This document shows, in pieces, positions 11,124 to 21,400 of a DNA stretch of 64,000 bases. The first letter of the stretch is position 1. Each line of letters begins with the position of its first letter. Source of the stretch: Boesenbergia rotunda. Taxonomy: Eukaryota > Streptophyta > Magnoliopsida > Zingiberales > Zingiberaceae. The stretch covers positions 94,237 through 158,236 of the forward strand of contig JAGFNQ010001604.1 of assembly GCA_024364735.1 (NCBI GenBank), read 5' to 3'. The position numbers and the translations under genes are program-made. Below the pieces are notes generated by a model, which saw nothing but the letters and a program-made list of their open reading frames with translations, searched no databases and was not told the DNA's origin.

Positions 11124-12806
11124 ATGACTCGGGGTGCATATGTTCCTGTGCCGAGACGTGGTCCGGGACGGCCACGTAAGAGGACTTTAGAGTCTCAGGT
11201 TGCAGAGTCACTTGAGAGACCCACTGAGGCAGAGTATGTTAGTCATAGCCAGACTCAGCAGGATATTTCGAGGGGCCAGGATCCCCAGACTCAGAGGGTC
11301 CCTCCTCCGTTTCCAGCAGTAGTCCCTACTATTCCTCCTGCTGTATCCGCTCTGGTATTAGTCACCGGGTCAGCAGCAGTACCCCCTCCAGCAGATCCAA
11401 TACCAGTGGGATCTGTTTCGATTTTCCCCTATATTCTGTCGGAGACTCCTGTTCCGACATACCCTACTGTTTCTTCTATGGCGACTGCTCCGACGCCTCC
11501 GGTAGCTACCTCGGTGGTACCTGTTCCGATTATCCCTACTATTCCCTCGGAGATGCCTATACCTGCTCCGATTTATCCTACTGTTCCATCAGCAGTACCA
11601 GTCCCACCTTATCCTACTGTTCCATCAGCAGTATCGGCTCCATTCTACTCTACAGTTTTACCTAGGATGCCAGCTCCGATGTATTCTACTGCTCCCTCGA
11701 TTATGATTACTTCAGCATATCCCACTGCTCCGACTATGATGCAGGCCTCGGTGCTCCCTTCAGCCTACCCTATGGTAGCTTCCCCCGGTTTTTCCGCAGT
11801 ACCTACAATACCACCCGCAGTGTCCATCCCGATCCTGCCGACGGCTCCATCCATGGTCCCTGCTCCGGTATTCCCCAATGTGCCCCCTGCAGTATCTGCT
11901 TCTACAGGTGGCGTGGTGGACCGAGCCCGGATTCCGATGCTGGCGGAGTCCGTAAAGGGTCGGTTCACGTTATTCCATGGAGGACCGGATCCGACCGTGG
12001 CTCGAGCTGGGATCAGGACATTAGAGAGCACCTTCCGTTATATGACATGCTCGGGCTGGGAGAAGGCCAAGCTGGCCATTTATCATTTGCGAGATCAGGC
12101 ATATACTTGGTGGACTACGCAGCAGACTATCATCGGGGAGCAGTACATCACATGGGACACCTTCACGGAGGCATTTGTGGCGAGGTACCTTCCAGCGGCA
12201 TTTCGTATGACGAGGCGACAGGAGTTTCTGAATCTCCAGCAGGGAGATCGATCTGTACTAGAGTATGAGGCGGAGTTTAACCGTCTAGCAGAGTACTGTC
12301 CGCATATGGTTGCCAATGACATAGAGAGGATGACGCAGTTCCACCAGGGCTTAGCAGCGTACATTCAGGTTCGTATGTCAGGATTTGTTGCTACATCCTA
12401 CCGAGAGGAGTTAGAGCGAGCTCTTGTTATCGAGATGACCCAGCATAGACTGTTTGGAGATAAGAAGAGGGTAAGCAGGCTATACCTGACGCAGTTCAGA
12501 CTCAGCAGTCGCAGACTACTGGACAGAAGCGCGGCAGCTATACTCAGGCAGCTTCGGGGTACTTCTGGGGCATCCTCCAGGCCCCAGAAGTCGAGTCGTT
12601 CTTCTGCAGGATCCTTCCGGTCTCCACAGCCGAACCGGAAGAAGACTGCACCAAGCTCTTACTATACTCGCGGTGGATTCAGAGAGCACGTTATAGAAGA
12701 CTGTGCCTTGGAGCAGGCAATGTGTTATTACTACAAGCTACTAGGACACCGGAGCCAGGACTGTGTGTTGAAGGCACAGAATGAGAGGACTGGAGCTACT
12801 AGTTAG
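11124..12806 (+). pseudogene. gag: gag of Tekay/Del-like element copy 1 (decayed)
   Basis: Gag packages element RNA into virus-like particles. I take the ATG at 11124 (MTRGAYVPVPRRGPGRPRKR, a basic start) rather than the upstream ATG in the leader. A long proline/serine/threonine-rich low-complexity stretch of imperfect 'YPTVPSAVP' repeats fills about residues 60-275. The retrotransposon gag domain follows ('GRFTLFHGGPDP', 'AYTWWTT', 'FNLQQG.RSVLEYEAEFNRLAEYCP'). Near the end the zinc knuckle is degenerate: CYYYKLLGHRSQDC lacks the second cysteine of the CCHC pattern. The frame stops with TAG at 12804-12806 and continues in the same frame afterwards, which points to a nonsense mutation rather than a true end. 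Confidence 0.85.
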
Positions 12807-13699
12807 ATGGGACATGCTGGGCAGTCAGGATCTCACCGAGGCGGACGGAGGGCAGAGTCTTCAATTCGTCAGCCGCACGCCGCCCCTCCAGCACCTGCCT
12901 ACTTTATGCCAGGACATGAGTCCAGTTACACCCCAGCTTTATCTCAGAGCCCGGCTTCAGGACCTCAGCATCAGACTTACCCAGCTTATCAACCTTTGAT
13001 GCATCAGCCTCAGTATCAAGTGGGAGGGTTGCTTCAGCAGCCTCAGCCACAATTGCAGATTCCACCTCAGCAGTATCCGGCACTGCCACCACCACCGCCC
13101 GAGATTGGATGGATTTATGCAATTACTCGAGAGGAGGCTCAGCGGGCCGACGGATCAGTATTTCGCGGTACTATTTCTCTTTATGGCTTCCCTGCAAAAC
13201 TGTTAGTTGATACTGGTAGTTCTTACTCTTTTATATCGCGAATATTCATGAGTATAGGATTGGTAGACTGCCTACCTCTAGTTACGATAGTTATCCATAT
13301 CTTTACCCTCTGGAGAGATTTTGAGTATTACATAGGAGGTGAGAGCATGTCCATTAGATTTCGGTAGTATTACCCTCACAATTGATTTTTTGGTTCTGGA
13401 GATAGTGGATTTTGACATCATTCTTGGCATGGATGTGCTTACAGCTTATCATGCCACTGTCGATTGCCAGACGAGGGTGGTCACTTTCCGGCTTACGGAC
13501 CAACCCTCGTGGGATTTCACTAGCATCAAGGATCAGGGCATATCAGTTATTTCTGCGCTTCAGGCACAGAGATTGCTATCTCACGGTTGTCAGGGCTTCT
13601 TACTATTGCTTATTAGCACCGCGGGCAGCAGTAGCCCTCAGCTCTTGGACGTTCCTGCGGTCCGAGAATATCAGGATGTATTCCTGGAGGAGCTACCAG
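12807..13699 (+). pseudogene. Gag tail, protease and linker of Tekay-like copy 1, frameshifted
   Basis: This continues the gag frame past the TAG. A proline/glutamine-rich segment leads to an aspartic protease with active-site motif LLVDTGSSYSFIS (codons near 13200-13240), preceded by the usual 'GTISLYGFPAKLLVD'. The frame then breaks between about 13260 and 13367; the rest of the protease (FLVLEIVDFDIILGMDVL, HATVDCQTRVVTF) is in another frame, 13339-13758. The linker to RT ('VPAVREYQDVFLEELP') is cut at 13699 by the hAT insertion, and RT resumes at 15047. With a stop, a frameshift and an insertion it cannot make active enzyme. Confidence 0.8.
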
Positions 13700-15038
13700 T
13701 AGACCCGACCCCGGGCCGGGTCCAGCCCAGACCCGGCCCGGGTCAACGGGCCGGGTGACCCGTTGACCCGTTGCCGGGCCGGTTACGGTTCGGGCATCCC
13801 AAACCGGCGAACCGGCGGTTAACCGCCGGTTCGCCTGCAAAAAATTTTACAAGCAAGGTATTTAAGCGGACATCCTCTTCCAAATACCATTTATTAATTA
13901 AATTGTCAAAAATAAATACTTCTTTTAATCTTAACAAAAAGACTATAAATGATTTTAATGTCTGGCCTGGACTTATATAGAGCTCTTTCCCAAATGAACA
14001 TTCTGCAGTTAGCGATGTGGGACTAATTCACCATTCATTAACTTCAGATTTTAATACCTGGCCTGGACTTATATAGAGCTCTTTCCCAAATGAACATTCA
14101 GCAGTTAGCAATGTGGGACTAATTCATCATTCATTAACTTCAGATTTGATAAAACTGTCACAAATATGTTTATTTAAATTATGTTTAGTTTCTTTTATTA
14201 AAAAGTCATAAAAAATTTACTTATAAGCCCCAAAAAAAATTATATTATATATATGTTAGTAAAATAAATAAAATTTTGATGAATAATTTACCGAAATAGT
14301 TCTTGTCTGAATAAAAATTGGATTTATTTGCTCCTTGGAAATTGGAATTAGTGATGGTTCTGATAAAAAAATTAAATTTATTTTTCTCCTTGGAATTAGT
14401 GGTGGTTCTTGCTCTCACGCGCCGGGATCTCGCATCTGAAATGCAGCCGGAAATGATCGCTCCTCCGCGCATCCTCAATCCGTCGTCAAAAAACACGGAA
14501 GAAACCCAATCGAAAAAGCTTTCTCCAACAGAGCGAGTAGCTGAAGCGGAGCCTTGACCTTTGTCTTATAGCGAGCGAGAGAGACCATAAATTCCTCACT
14601 CGGTAACCATTTACTCGGTATTCCATCTCCATTCTTATTGGTCTGCCTTCGTGGGACCCGTATAAATATATATTTAATAGGCATATTATAAATTTCATAA
14701 TTCTCTAACCATATTTTAAGAAAGGGTGAAAAATAGAAAATGATAAAATGAGAATTTTCGAATACGGTCATCGTTCAGCTCATGGAGATGTCGGCTGCGT
14801 TTGTCCTTTTTTTTTTGCCTAAAGTGCCTAAATTTATTTTTTTTAATTTAATTTTTAATTTTTTTAATATAATAATCTTGAACCGTGACGAACCGTGAAC
14901 CGAACCGTGAACCGGCGGTTCCGAACCGTGAACCGTAACCGGCTTAAGCGGTTAAGGTTAAGGGTCGACCTCCCACGAACCGTCGAACCGGCGGTTCCGA
15001 ACCGTCGAACCGTCGGTTCCGAACCGTGGTCGGGTCTA
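13700..15038. mobile_element. Non-autonomous hAT element (1339 bp)
   Basis: Terminal inverted repeats TAGACCCGACC / GGTCGGGTCTA are flanked by a perfect 8 bp duplication GCTACCAG (13692-13699 and 15039-15046), as expected of hAT elements. Both ends carry dense subterminal repeats ('gaaccg', 'aaccggcggtt', 'gacccgttgaccc'), the usual hAT transposase-binding layout. There is no transposase. Inside are a 96 bp tandem duplication (13965-14155) and GC-rich sequence with a 79-codon frame (14318-14557) that I do not recognise; it could be captured host DNA but has no clear support. The host site is the Tekay-like pol. Confidence 0.9.
13965..14155 (-). promoter_or_regulatory. Tandem pair of snRNA-promoter-like modules
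   Basis: A 96 bp unit occurs twice. Read on the minus strand, copy 1 has AGTCCCACATCG (14013-14024), an exact match to the plant snRNA upstream sequence element (RTCCCACATCG), then about 33 bases, then TATATAAG (13972-13979). Plant Pol II snRNA promoters use this spacing of upstream element to TATA; Pol III types are closer. Copy 2 has AGTCCCACATTG (14109-14120, one mismatch) and the same TATA (14068-14075). No snRNA is seen downstream. Function is inference; the motif is common in plant genomes. Confidence 0.45.
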
Positions 15039-15046
15039 GCTACCAG

Positions 15047-15210
15047 GTTTGTCTCCCAAGATGCAAGTGGAGTTCACTATTGAGCTGATACCGGGGACTT
15101 CATCGGCATCGAAAGATCCATATCGCATGGCACCGAGGGAGTTGGACGAGCTGAATGTCTAGCTCCAGGAGTTATTGGATAGGGGATTCATCAGATCGAG
15201 CGCATGGAAC
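15047..15210 (+). pseudogene. Start of RT, Tekay-like copy 1 (truncated)
   Basis: Reading resumes after the hAT duplication with 'GLSPKMQVEFTIELIPGTSSASKDPYRMAPRELDEL', the typical entry to plant Ty3/gypsy reverse transcriptase, followed by 'LQELLDRGFIRSS'. One in-frame TAG (about 15161) interrupts it. Homology stops near 15210, where reverse-strand LTR sequence begins, so the rest of pol and the 3' LTR are lost, by deletion or inversion. Confidence 0.75.
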
Positions 15211-15221
15211 CGGAAGAAACA

Positions 15222-17335
15222 ACAGTGAGGGTGTTACTGCATGCCTACAATTCCAGCATCCACTATACATGAGTGGTCGAGTGTGGCGTAACAAGGTAGT
15301 TGCTCGCACTCTAGCAACTACCACGACAACAAGTGGTTGAGTGGGCAGAGCAACTAGATGACTAACGATGGCTTAATCGAATGAAAGTCCAACAGTCATT
15401 AGTATGCAACGATGCAGGTATGGTGCATGATACAAGATGCACGAACAACCGGAAAATAACGATGTGATGAAATCCATCAAGTATCAACGATGCAGCAATA
15501 CAACCAACCCAGTATCAAAACCAATAATTATGCATCTACACTATTAAGTAGGATATTTCTAATTCCAAATAAACCTAGTTGTATTTAATGAACATCTAAG
15601 TACTCGCTTACAAGCGGTACTTTACAGAATAGAAAATCAACGGGAGACTGTACGGATACAAAATTTCGAATAACTCAAAGATCAAACGAAGAAAGGTATC
15701 AACGGCGATATTATACAATCAACGGCAAAGAACAAGGTCAAACAAACCTACTTAGACATAAACAGTTATGCGTTTAAGGTAAAAGATCTATAAGAAAATA
15801 AAAGAGAAATATTTGCCTTTTAATTGTACAACGTATCAAAGAGAGCCTTCTCGTGACCAACCGTATAACTCCGAATCAAGGTCCTGGGTAAATATAAAAT
15901 TTTAGCTATTTATAAAAATTATTAAAAATAGCTAGACTACGCATAAGTAAATAATTACATATATATAACAACTAATTAAACTAAATGCCAAACTTAATCA
16001 GGATCGTCCTAATCTTAATATTCATTAAACCAACCTAATTAAATGATTAATTCATAAATAAACTGAATTATCTAACTCACATTAACCAAGACTAATAATT
16101 AGTGATCCACGACAAGACTGCTAAAAGCTCAATTAAATATGTATAGCTCACGGCAAGTGCTCTACAAGTAAGCATCTTTGACGCTACTCGTGAACAAGCG
16201 ACCATTACTAACCAAATTAAGAATAGACAACAAGATACCTTCCAAAATAATGTAAAGTCAACTGAAACACAACGTATATAAACTAACTGCTAAAGAATAT
16301 ATACGGCATTAACAAATGACCTCCTCAACTATCATACGCTAGAGTACAACTAAAATGCCTCCACGGGCTGACTCAGTTGGTAAGGCGTCTGACTGTTTGC
16401 ATCGAAGGTCTCAGGTTCGAAAGTCGCCAGTCACACACGGGTAAAAACCTGATCTGCCGGCTTGAATCCTCTCGGCCTCAGACGCCTTACCCCACTAGTA
16501 AAATCATGATTTACCCCCTCTGGACACTTGTGGGGCCGGGACCAAAGGCTGCTAAGTTGACGATTCCACCTTTTTGCAGCTAGAGTACACCTAAAACACA
16601 CTACTTATAACTAGCTGCTCAAAATAACAATCTCACACCTCTATTACAACATCAACCAGCCATCAAATTATTCATGGTTATAAAGTCAACTAAAGTTTCT
16701 TTAACTCTCCCTACTGCAACAAACGAACTTAACCCTTCGGATCAACCCAGTCCCAACCATTCAATCAAATGAATGCTAAAGGAATTCTCCTTACTTAAGG
16801 AAGATGGCTGCCAATGGATCACAGTGATCGATGGAGAAGCAGAGACCGGTGATGAACTCCCCTCCTCGCGCAACAGTGTCCACTGGAAGGAGAACGCAGC
16901 GTCGTGTGAAACCCAAAGCAAGAAGAAGTTACGGAAAGGAAAGAGGGAGGGATCACCGGCGTCGAAAGCTGCCTGAAGTGGAATCTCGCCGTCGACTAGC
17001 GCTCGCATGGAGAAGAGGGATGCGGCGTTGACAGACTTGAGGTGGAAGAAGGTGGCGTCGCGAGATGGTGATGCCGCCGGCCGCGTGGAGGAAGAGAAAG
17101 ATCGCTGCCGGCCATGATGGACACCACGCGAAGGGAAATCGAGCCGACGAAGAGGTGGTGGCGTCGGGCGAAACTACTCGTGTGTGCGATGGAAGAGGCA
17201 GAGACGAAGGAACCGATTTCGGGAGGAATTGTTAATAGTTTGGCATTTTGCAAATAAGCCCTCCAAGTTCTGTTAATTACAACCTAACTTTGGTTTTTAA
17301 AACACTTTAACCCTTTTAAATTTCGGTATTTTACA
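15222..17335 (-). mobile_element. Reverse Tekay-like LTR, partial, with a SINE inside
   Basis: It matches the reverse LTR at 31540-32260 over long stretches ('caactaccac.acaacaagtggttgagtg', 'aagtactcgc.tacaagcggtactttaca', 'aaatcaacgggagactgtacggatacaaa'). The right end '...cggtattttaca' (17335) is the reverse complement of the LTR start TGTAAAATACCG. Relative to the copy at 30717 about 820 bases of its 3' end are missing. The GC-rich block 16990-17220 corresponds to the 'gccgcc' region of the family. ORFs here are spurious. Confidence 0.75.
16356..16578 (+). mobile_element. tRNA-derived SINE (223 bp)
   Basis: A tRNA-like head carries an A-box-like 'tgactcagttgg' and a B-box-like 'ggttcgaaagtc', followed by a body containing 'gtggggccgggacc' and a short T tail. 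It is flanked by an 18 bp near-perfect duplication (16338-16355 and 16579-16596, one mismatch) starting 'gctagagtaca'. SINEs are transcribed by Pol III from the internal boxes and mobilised by LINE enzymes. The same body appears 5'-truncated at about 27740. Confidence 0.85.
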
Positions 17336-17430
17336 TTTATATTTATATATTACTTTGTTATGTCCATAATTTCGATGAAACTAGATCATGTCTTTTGTTT
17401 TCTCTATTCAAGTTCTTATTTTATTTTTAG

Positions 17431-17733
17431 AATTTATATGGTCAGGAAAAAATTCAAGTTCTATTACTCCGGGATTCCAATATAAGGAAGCTTCCACATG
17501 GTATGACAATTGAAGCGACTTCGTCTCCTACTTTTACTGTAATTGAAATTGAATTAGGAGGAACTGTAGTCGGCTGTGTTCCGACTCTTGAAGAGGCAAA
17601 CGAGAAGATGAGGAAGAATCTACAAACTTTAGGATTAGTTAAAGCAAAGAAGAAGCTTGTTCAACAATTGGGATACATGAAAGAGCTCCGATCATTAGCA
17701 GTTAAGGAGCAGGAACAAGCCCATTATCCTTAG
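17431..17733 (+). CDS. Orphan terminal exon of an unrecognised gene
   Basis: An open frame of 100 codons begins directly after a good 3' splice-site sequence ('ttattttatttttag' ending at 17430) and ends TAG at 17731-17733. The product starts NLYGQEKIQVLLLRDSN and has an in-frame methionine at codon 25. The C-terminal half is lysine/glutamate-rich and predicted helical ('TLEEANEKMRKNLQTLGLVKAKKKLVQQLGYMKELRSLAV'), perhaps a coiled coil. I do not recognise the family. Codon use looks genuine compared with the surrounding LTR. No upstream exon is visible, since a reverse LTR ends at 17335, so it may be a fragment. It could be a gene end split from its start by insertions, or a captured exon. Confidence 0.4.
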   Translation, partial: NLYGQEKIQVLLLRDSNIRKLPHGMTIEATSSPTFTVIEIELGGTVVGCVPTLEEANEKMRKNLQTLGLVKAKKKLVQQLGYMKELRSLAVKEQEQAHYP

Positions 17734-17821
17734 CTTTGTAACTCATCGACTAAGATGAGGAACCTTCATCATTTACGCTTGTATGCAAGCAATGAAGAAC
17801 AACTCAACTTTGACATGTTAA

Positions 17822-18049
17822 GGAGGCGTTTGGTTTATTTTATTTTCTATTTTTATCCTCCAGAAAATCATATTTTTTCATTTTCTGAAAAATGACTTTA
17901 TTTCATTCTCTAGTTTTTCAGAAAACGCTATGTTTTTTTCTAGAAAACAAAAAAGAAATATGCAAACTAAATATGTTTTCCAGAAAACCACATTTTCTAC
18001 AGAAAATGAAAATGAAAAACAGACTGAAAAATATAAACCAAACGCATTC
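17822..18049. mobile_element. Tourist-like (PIF/Harbinger) MITE, 228 bp
   Basis: The ends 'ggaggcgtttggttta' and '...taaaccaaacgcattc' form terminal inverted repeats, flanked by TAA on both sides (17819-17821, 18050-18052). The interior is built of 'ttttctgaaaa/gaaaac' repeats. No coding sequence. Confidence 0.75.
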
Positions 18050-18052
18050 TAA

Positions 18053-18287
18053 AATTTTCACCCCCTCCACTTCATAAGTTGTTTTTGGGCGGGAGATTAT
18101 TTGAAGGAAAAGTGCCTACATTTAATTTATTTGTTTCTGTGCACGCAGAACTCACACATGTTTCACCTATTGGGCTCACAGCGGCTCACAACTAATCGAA
18201 GATCCTCTTCCTTCACTTGGACAATGGCATGAACTAGTGGGGCTAAGTTTGTCTTATGCATTTGACGAGTTCTCCTACCACTCTTAC
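18053..18287. other. Short unassigned spacer
   Basis: Noncoding; includes 'gcagaactcacacatgtttcacc' and no recognisable feature. Confidence 0.3.
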
Positions 18288-18423
18288 TAGCTGTCATGCC
18301 TGAGCTGGTAATGGGGTCGTCAATTTGAATTGGGACTATCAGGTTGTCCCGCCCTACCAATCAATTTAAGCGGATTGGATTGGACTTTTAGCAACCCAAA
18401 CCCGCATGGGCTAACCCACAGTT

Positions 18424-19207
18424 TGCAGAATCGCGATCCTGGATCGTAGGATCGTACGATCCTACGATCCTACGCCAGAAAACGATCCAGAATCGCGCAG
18501 AATCGTTTTTCGTAGCAGGATCGCAGCAGGATCGGTAGGATCGGACAGAATCGGACAGAATCGTATAGGATCGGACAGAATCGGAGCAGAATCGGAACAG
18601 GATCGGTGAAAGCTTCAAGAGGTCATAATTTTTGACTCGGATTGAACCACGTGACCTATAATATATCAAATTGAAACTCGTTCAAAGATCTACAGGTTAG
18701 TTTTAAGATTGAATCCCAAAAAATATTATTTAAAGTCTTTTCAGAAGCTCAGAAGATTATTAGTCTTTTTTATTATTATTTTTTTATCTTTTACAGAGTT
18801 AGTGTTAGGGTTTTAAGATTATTTAAACATCTATTTAATTATTTTTAGTTAGTTTTTGATTAATAATATTATGTTATATCTTTTTCCTAAGGGTTTTAAG
18901 ATTATTTAAACATCTATTTAATTATTTTTAGTTAGGTTTTGATTAATAATATTATGTTATATCTTTTTCCTAAAATGATACGTTTTTAGATGTCTATTAT
19001 CTAATAGGTTGACAATTAAATTGGATCATCTTGTAATCAATAGAATATTCTTAAAGTTGAACTTGATTATTATCATTATAGTGTTAATAAAAATTGTATA
19101 TTCTTTCATTTTAAGGGTTTTTGGTAGGATCGTACGATTTTACGATCCGATCCTGACCGATCCGATCCTGACTCCAAATCGATCCAGTGTAGGATCGCGA
19201 TTCTACG
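18424..19207. mobile_element. Nested element with GGATCG subterminal repeats
   Basis: Near-terminal inverted repeats 'cagaatcgcgatcct' (18426 on) and '...aggatcgcgattcta' (to about 19206), with a dozen 'ggatcg/agaatcg' copies at 18425-18605 and several more at 19125-19200. This is the layout of a hAT non-autonomous element. No clean 8 bp duplication was found, so boundaries and class are tentative. Its core contains an 83 bp tandem duplication. Confidence 0.45.
18807..18973 (+). repeat. 83 bp tandem duplication
   Basis: The block from 'gggttttaagattatttaaac' to 'atatctttttcctaa' occurs twice head to tail, nearly identical (one base change). Confidence 0.8.
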
Positions 19208-19692
19208 AACCGCTTAGGCCCGTGACCCACACGGGTCGGCCCATGACGGACTTAGGTTGGCCCGCGGGTTGAGAATGACATATTAGTCAAGTTTTATACC
19301 AATTTATTATCTTTTTTTTTGTAATTTTGAAATAAAAAATAATATTTTTCATCAAATATGAGTACTCGTTTGTTTCCATTTATATTTAAAAATATATTTT
19401 TCGAAACAGATTGATGAAATCTTTCCGAAATAAAATGTTGAATATATAATTTTTTTAATTTTTTTAATTTTTGATGGGTTTGTGGATTGACCCATCTAAC
19501 CTGCGACCCACCTTAGATTGGGTTGGGTTGAAAATTTTCCAATCCGTCAAAATAATGGGTCGACCCATCTTGCCTCACCAAATGACTTGCCTACTATAGA
19601 TCGATCCATTCCGTCACAGATTGATACATCCGACAGCTCTAACTGTTAGTGGATAGGGAAGATCGACAAAGAATTAGATATATTTCAATTGT

Positions 19693-19872
19693 TAAGATTT
19701 TAGGAAATAGACAAGAGAGTGAGAAGGAAAATATTTGTACAATCATTGTACGTACTGCATGTATATTTTGTAGAATTAAACATAAGATTTTAGGAAATAG
19801 ACAAGAGAGTGAGAAGGAAAATATTTGTACAATCATTGTACGTACTGCATGTATATTTTGTAGAATTAAACA
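19693..19872 (+). repeat. Perfect 90 bp tandem duplication
   Basis: The 90 bases 19693-19782 are repeated exactly in 19783-19872, starting 'taagattttagg' and ending 'gaattaaaca'. The unit length being a multiple of three makes ORFs run through it on both strands, but no protein is supported. Confidence 0.9.
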
Positions 19873-20119
19873 GCCAATGATTGACTCGTTGTTTACTAAG
19901 GATTTTTTTAATTTTTAGAAAAAAAATAATTTAATGCTCCGTTGACTTTTTTAAACTATCAAATAAGAAATTATTTACTCAAGATTATTTTTAAAAAAAT
20001 ACATATTCGTTGTTTCTCATAAAAATATTTATCCAAAAATAAAATAATCAATATCTAATTAAACTTTTAAATATGATTTAAGTATTTATTTAAATAAAAT
20101 GAATTATATTTTTAAATCA
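19873..20119. other. AT-rich spacer
   Basis: A/T-rich, no feature seen; ends in the target site of the foldback element. Confidence 0.4.
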
Positions 20120-20727
20120 TTTTTAATTCAGTAATTTACCAAAGGACGAACCTAAGAATTGAAAATTACCAATTAGCGTACCATAGTTTCTATTTTACCA
20201 AAGGGCGCAGACTTTTATATGAACTTCCTCTTATACCCCTCCTTCTCAGTAACAAATTTCGAGACATCTGCACATGCTTTTTCAGACTTTTATTTTAAAA
20301 TAATATATTATGGAATCTGGCAAAAAACGTAAGGTAAAAATCAAAAAAATATATCAGTTAAAAAATATCTCATCCAATGTGATTTAAAAATATAAATAAA
20401 TAATTTTTATATTTGATTAATAGAAATTAATATATTAAATAATATTTAATAAATATATTAATATATAAAAAAATTTGAAAAAAAATCGTTGGCTGAAATC
20501 AATATAAAAAATCGTTGGGCCTAAAATCAATAGATTTCAAGGTCACATTGGGTCTGAAATATTTTTATTTCAGGCCCAGTGTGGGCCTGAAATATTTTGA
20601 TTCAAGCCCGACGTGGGCTCAATTTTTTTTTTATTTTAAAAATATATTAATATATAAAAAAACTTATCAAAACACTTAATTTCAGATTAAAACGCAGGGT
20701 CTGAATCACGCTAGGAGGGCCTGAACA

Positions 20728-21400
20728 TAGATGTGATGTCCATCAGTGGGTTTTGGTCAAAACCCACTGATATGGCTAAACTACTCCTATTGCATTGGTG
20801 GTATCTAATATATAGATGTTTGGACACCTAAAATATCATCTCCTACCTCTAACCTCTCTATTTATATGGAATTTTCAGAAATCCAGATATGGAGGTCCAT
20901 CAATGGGTTTTGGTCAAAACCCACTGATATTTTAAACTACTCCTATTTCATTGGTGATATCTAATATATAGATGTTTGGGCACCTAAAGCATCATCTCCT
21001 ACCTCTACCCTCTCTATTCATATGGAGTTTTCAGAAATCCAGATACGGGAGGTCTATCAGTGGGTTTTGGTCAAAACCCACTGATATGGCTAAACTACTC
21101 CTATTACATTGGTGATATCTAATATATAGATGTTTGGATACCTAAAACATCATCTCCTACCTCTAACCTCTCTATTCATATGGAGTTTTCAGAAATCCAA
21201 ATATGGGAGGTCCATTAGTGGGTTTTGGTCAAAACCCACTGATATTTCTAAACTACTCCTATTTCATTGGTGATATCTAATATATAGATGTTTGGACACC
21301 TAAAACATCATCTCCTACCTCTACCCTCTCTATTCATATGGAGTTTTTAGATATCCAGATATGGGAGGTCCATCAGTAGGTTTTGACCAATACCCACTGA
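20728..21400 (+). repeat. Forward array, 4 units of ~157 bp
   Basis: The marker 'atgtttgg(a/g)cacctaaa' occurs at 20817, 20972, 21130 and 21288. Each unit begins with a 30-odd bp palindrome 'cagtgggttttg(g/a)(t/c)caaaacccactg', then 'ctactcctat', 'tatctaatatatagatg', 'catctcctacctcta' and 'catatggagttttcagaaat'. Confidence 0.9.

Larger units (their letters stand above)
18288..19641. mobile_element. Probable hAT-like element
   Basis: The left end 'tagctgtcatgcc' and right end '...gacagctcta' resemble plant hAT termini of the TAGAGCTGTC type. The flanking 8-mers actcttac (18280-18287) and actgttag (19642-19649) agree at 6 of 8 positions. Subterminal repeats of 'gggttgggt', 'gacccat' and 'cgggtcggccc' fit hAT structure. 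No transposase is seen. A second element with GGATCG repeats appears nested inside it. Confidence 0.5.

Noticed and set aside
14318..14557. 79-codon ORF inside the hAT element
   Set aside because: No recognised domain, no supporting signals; the minus-strand ORFs over it are equally long.
16377..16450. Possible tRNA gene
   Set aside because: A and B boxes are present, but there is no acceptor-stem pairing, the body continues with SINE sequence, and an 18 bp target duplication flanks the whole.
19649..19918. 89-codon ORF with a repeated peptide
   Set aside because: Arises from the 90 bp tandem duplication, whose length is a multiple of three.
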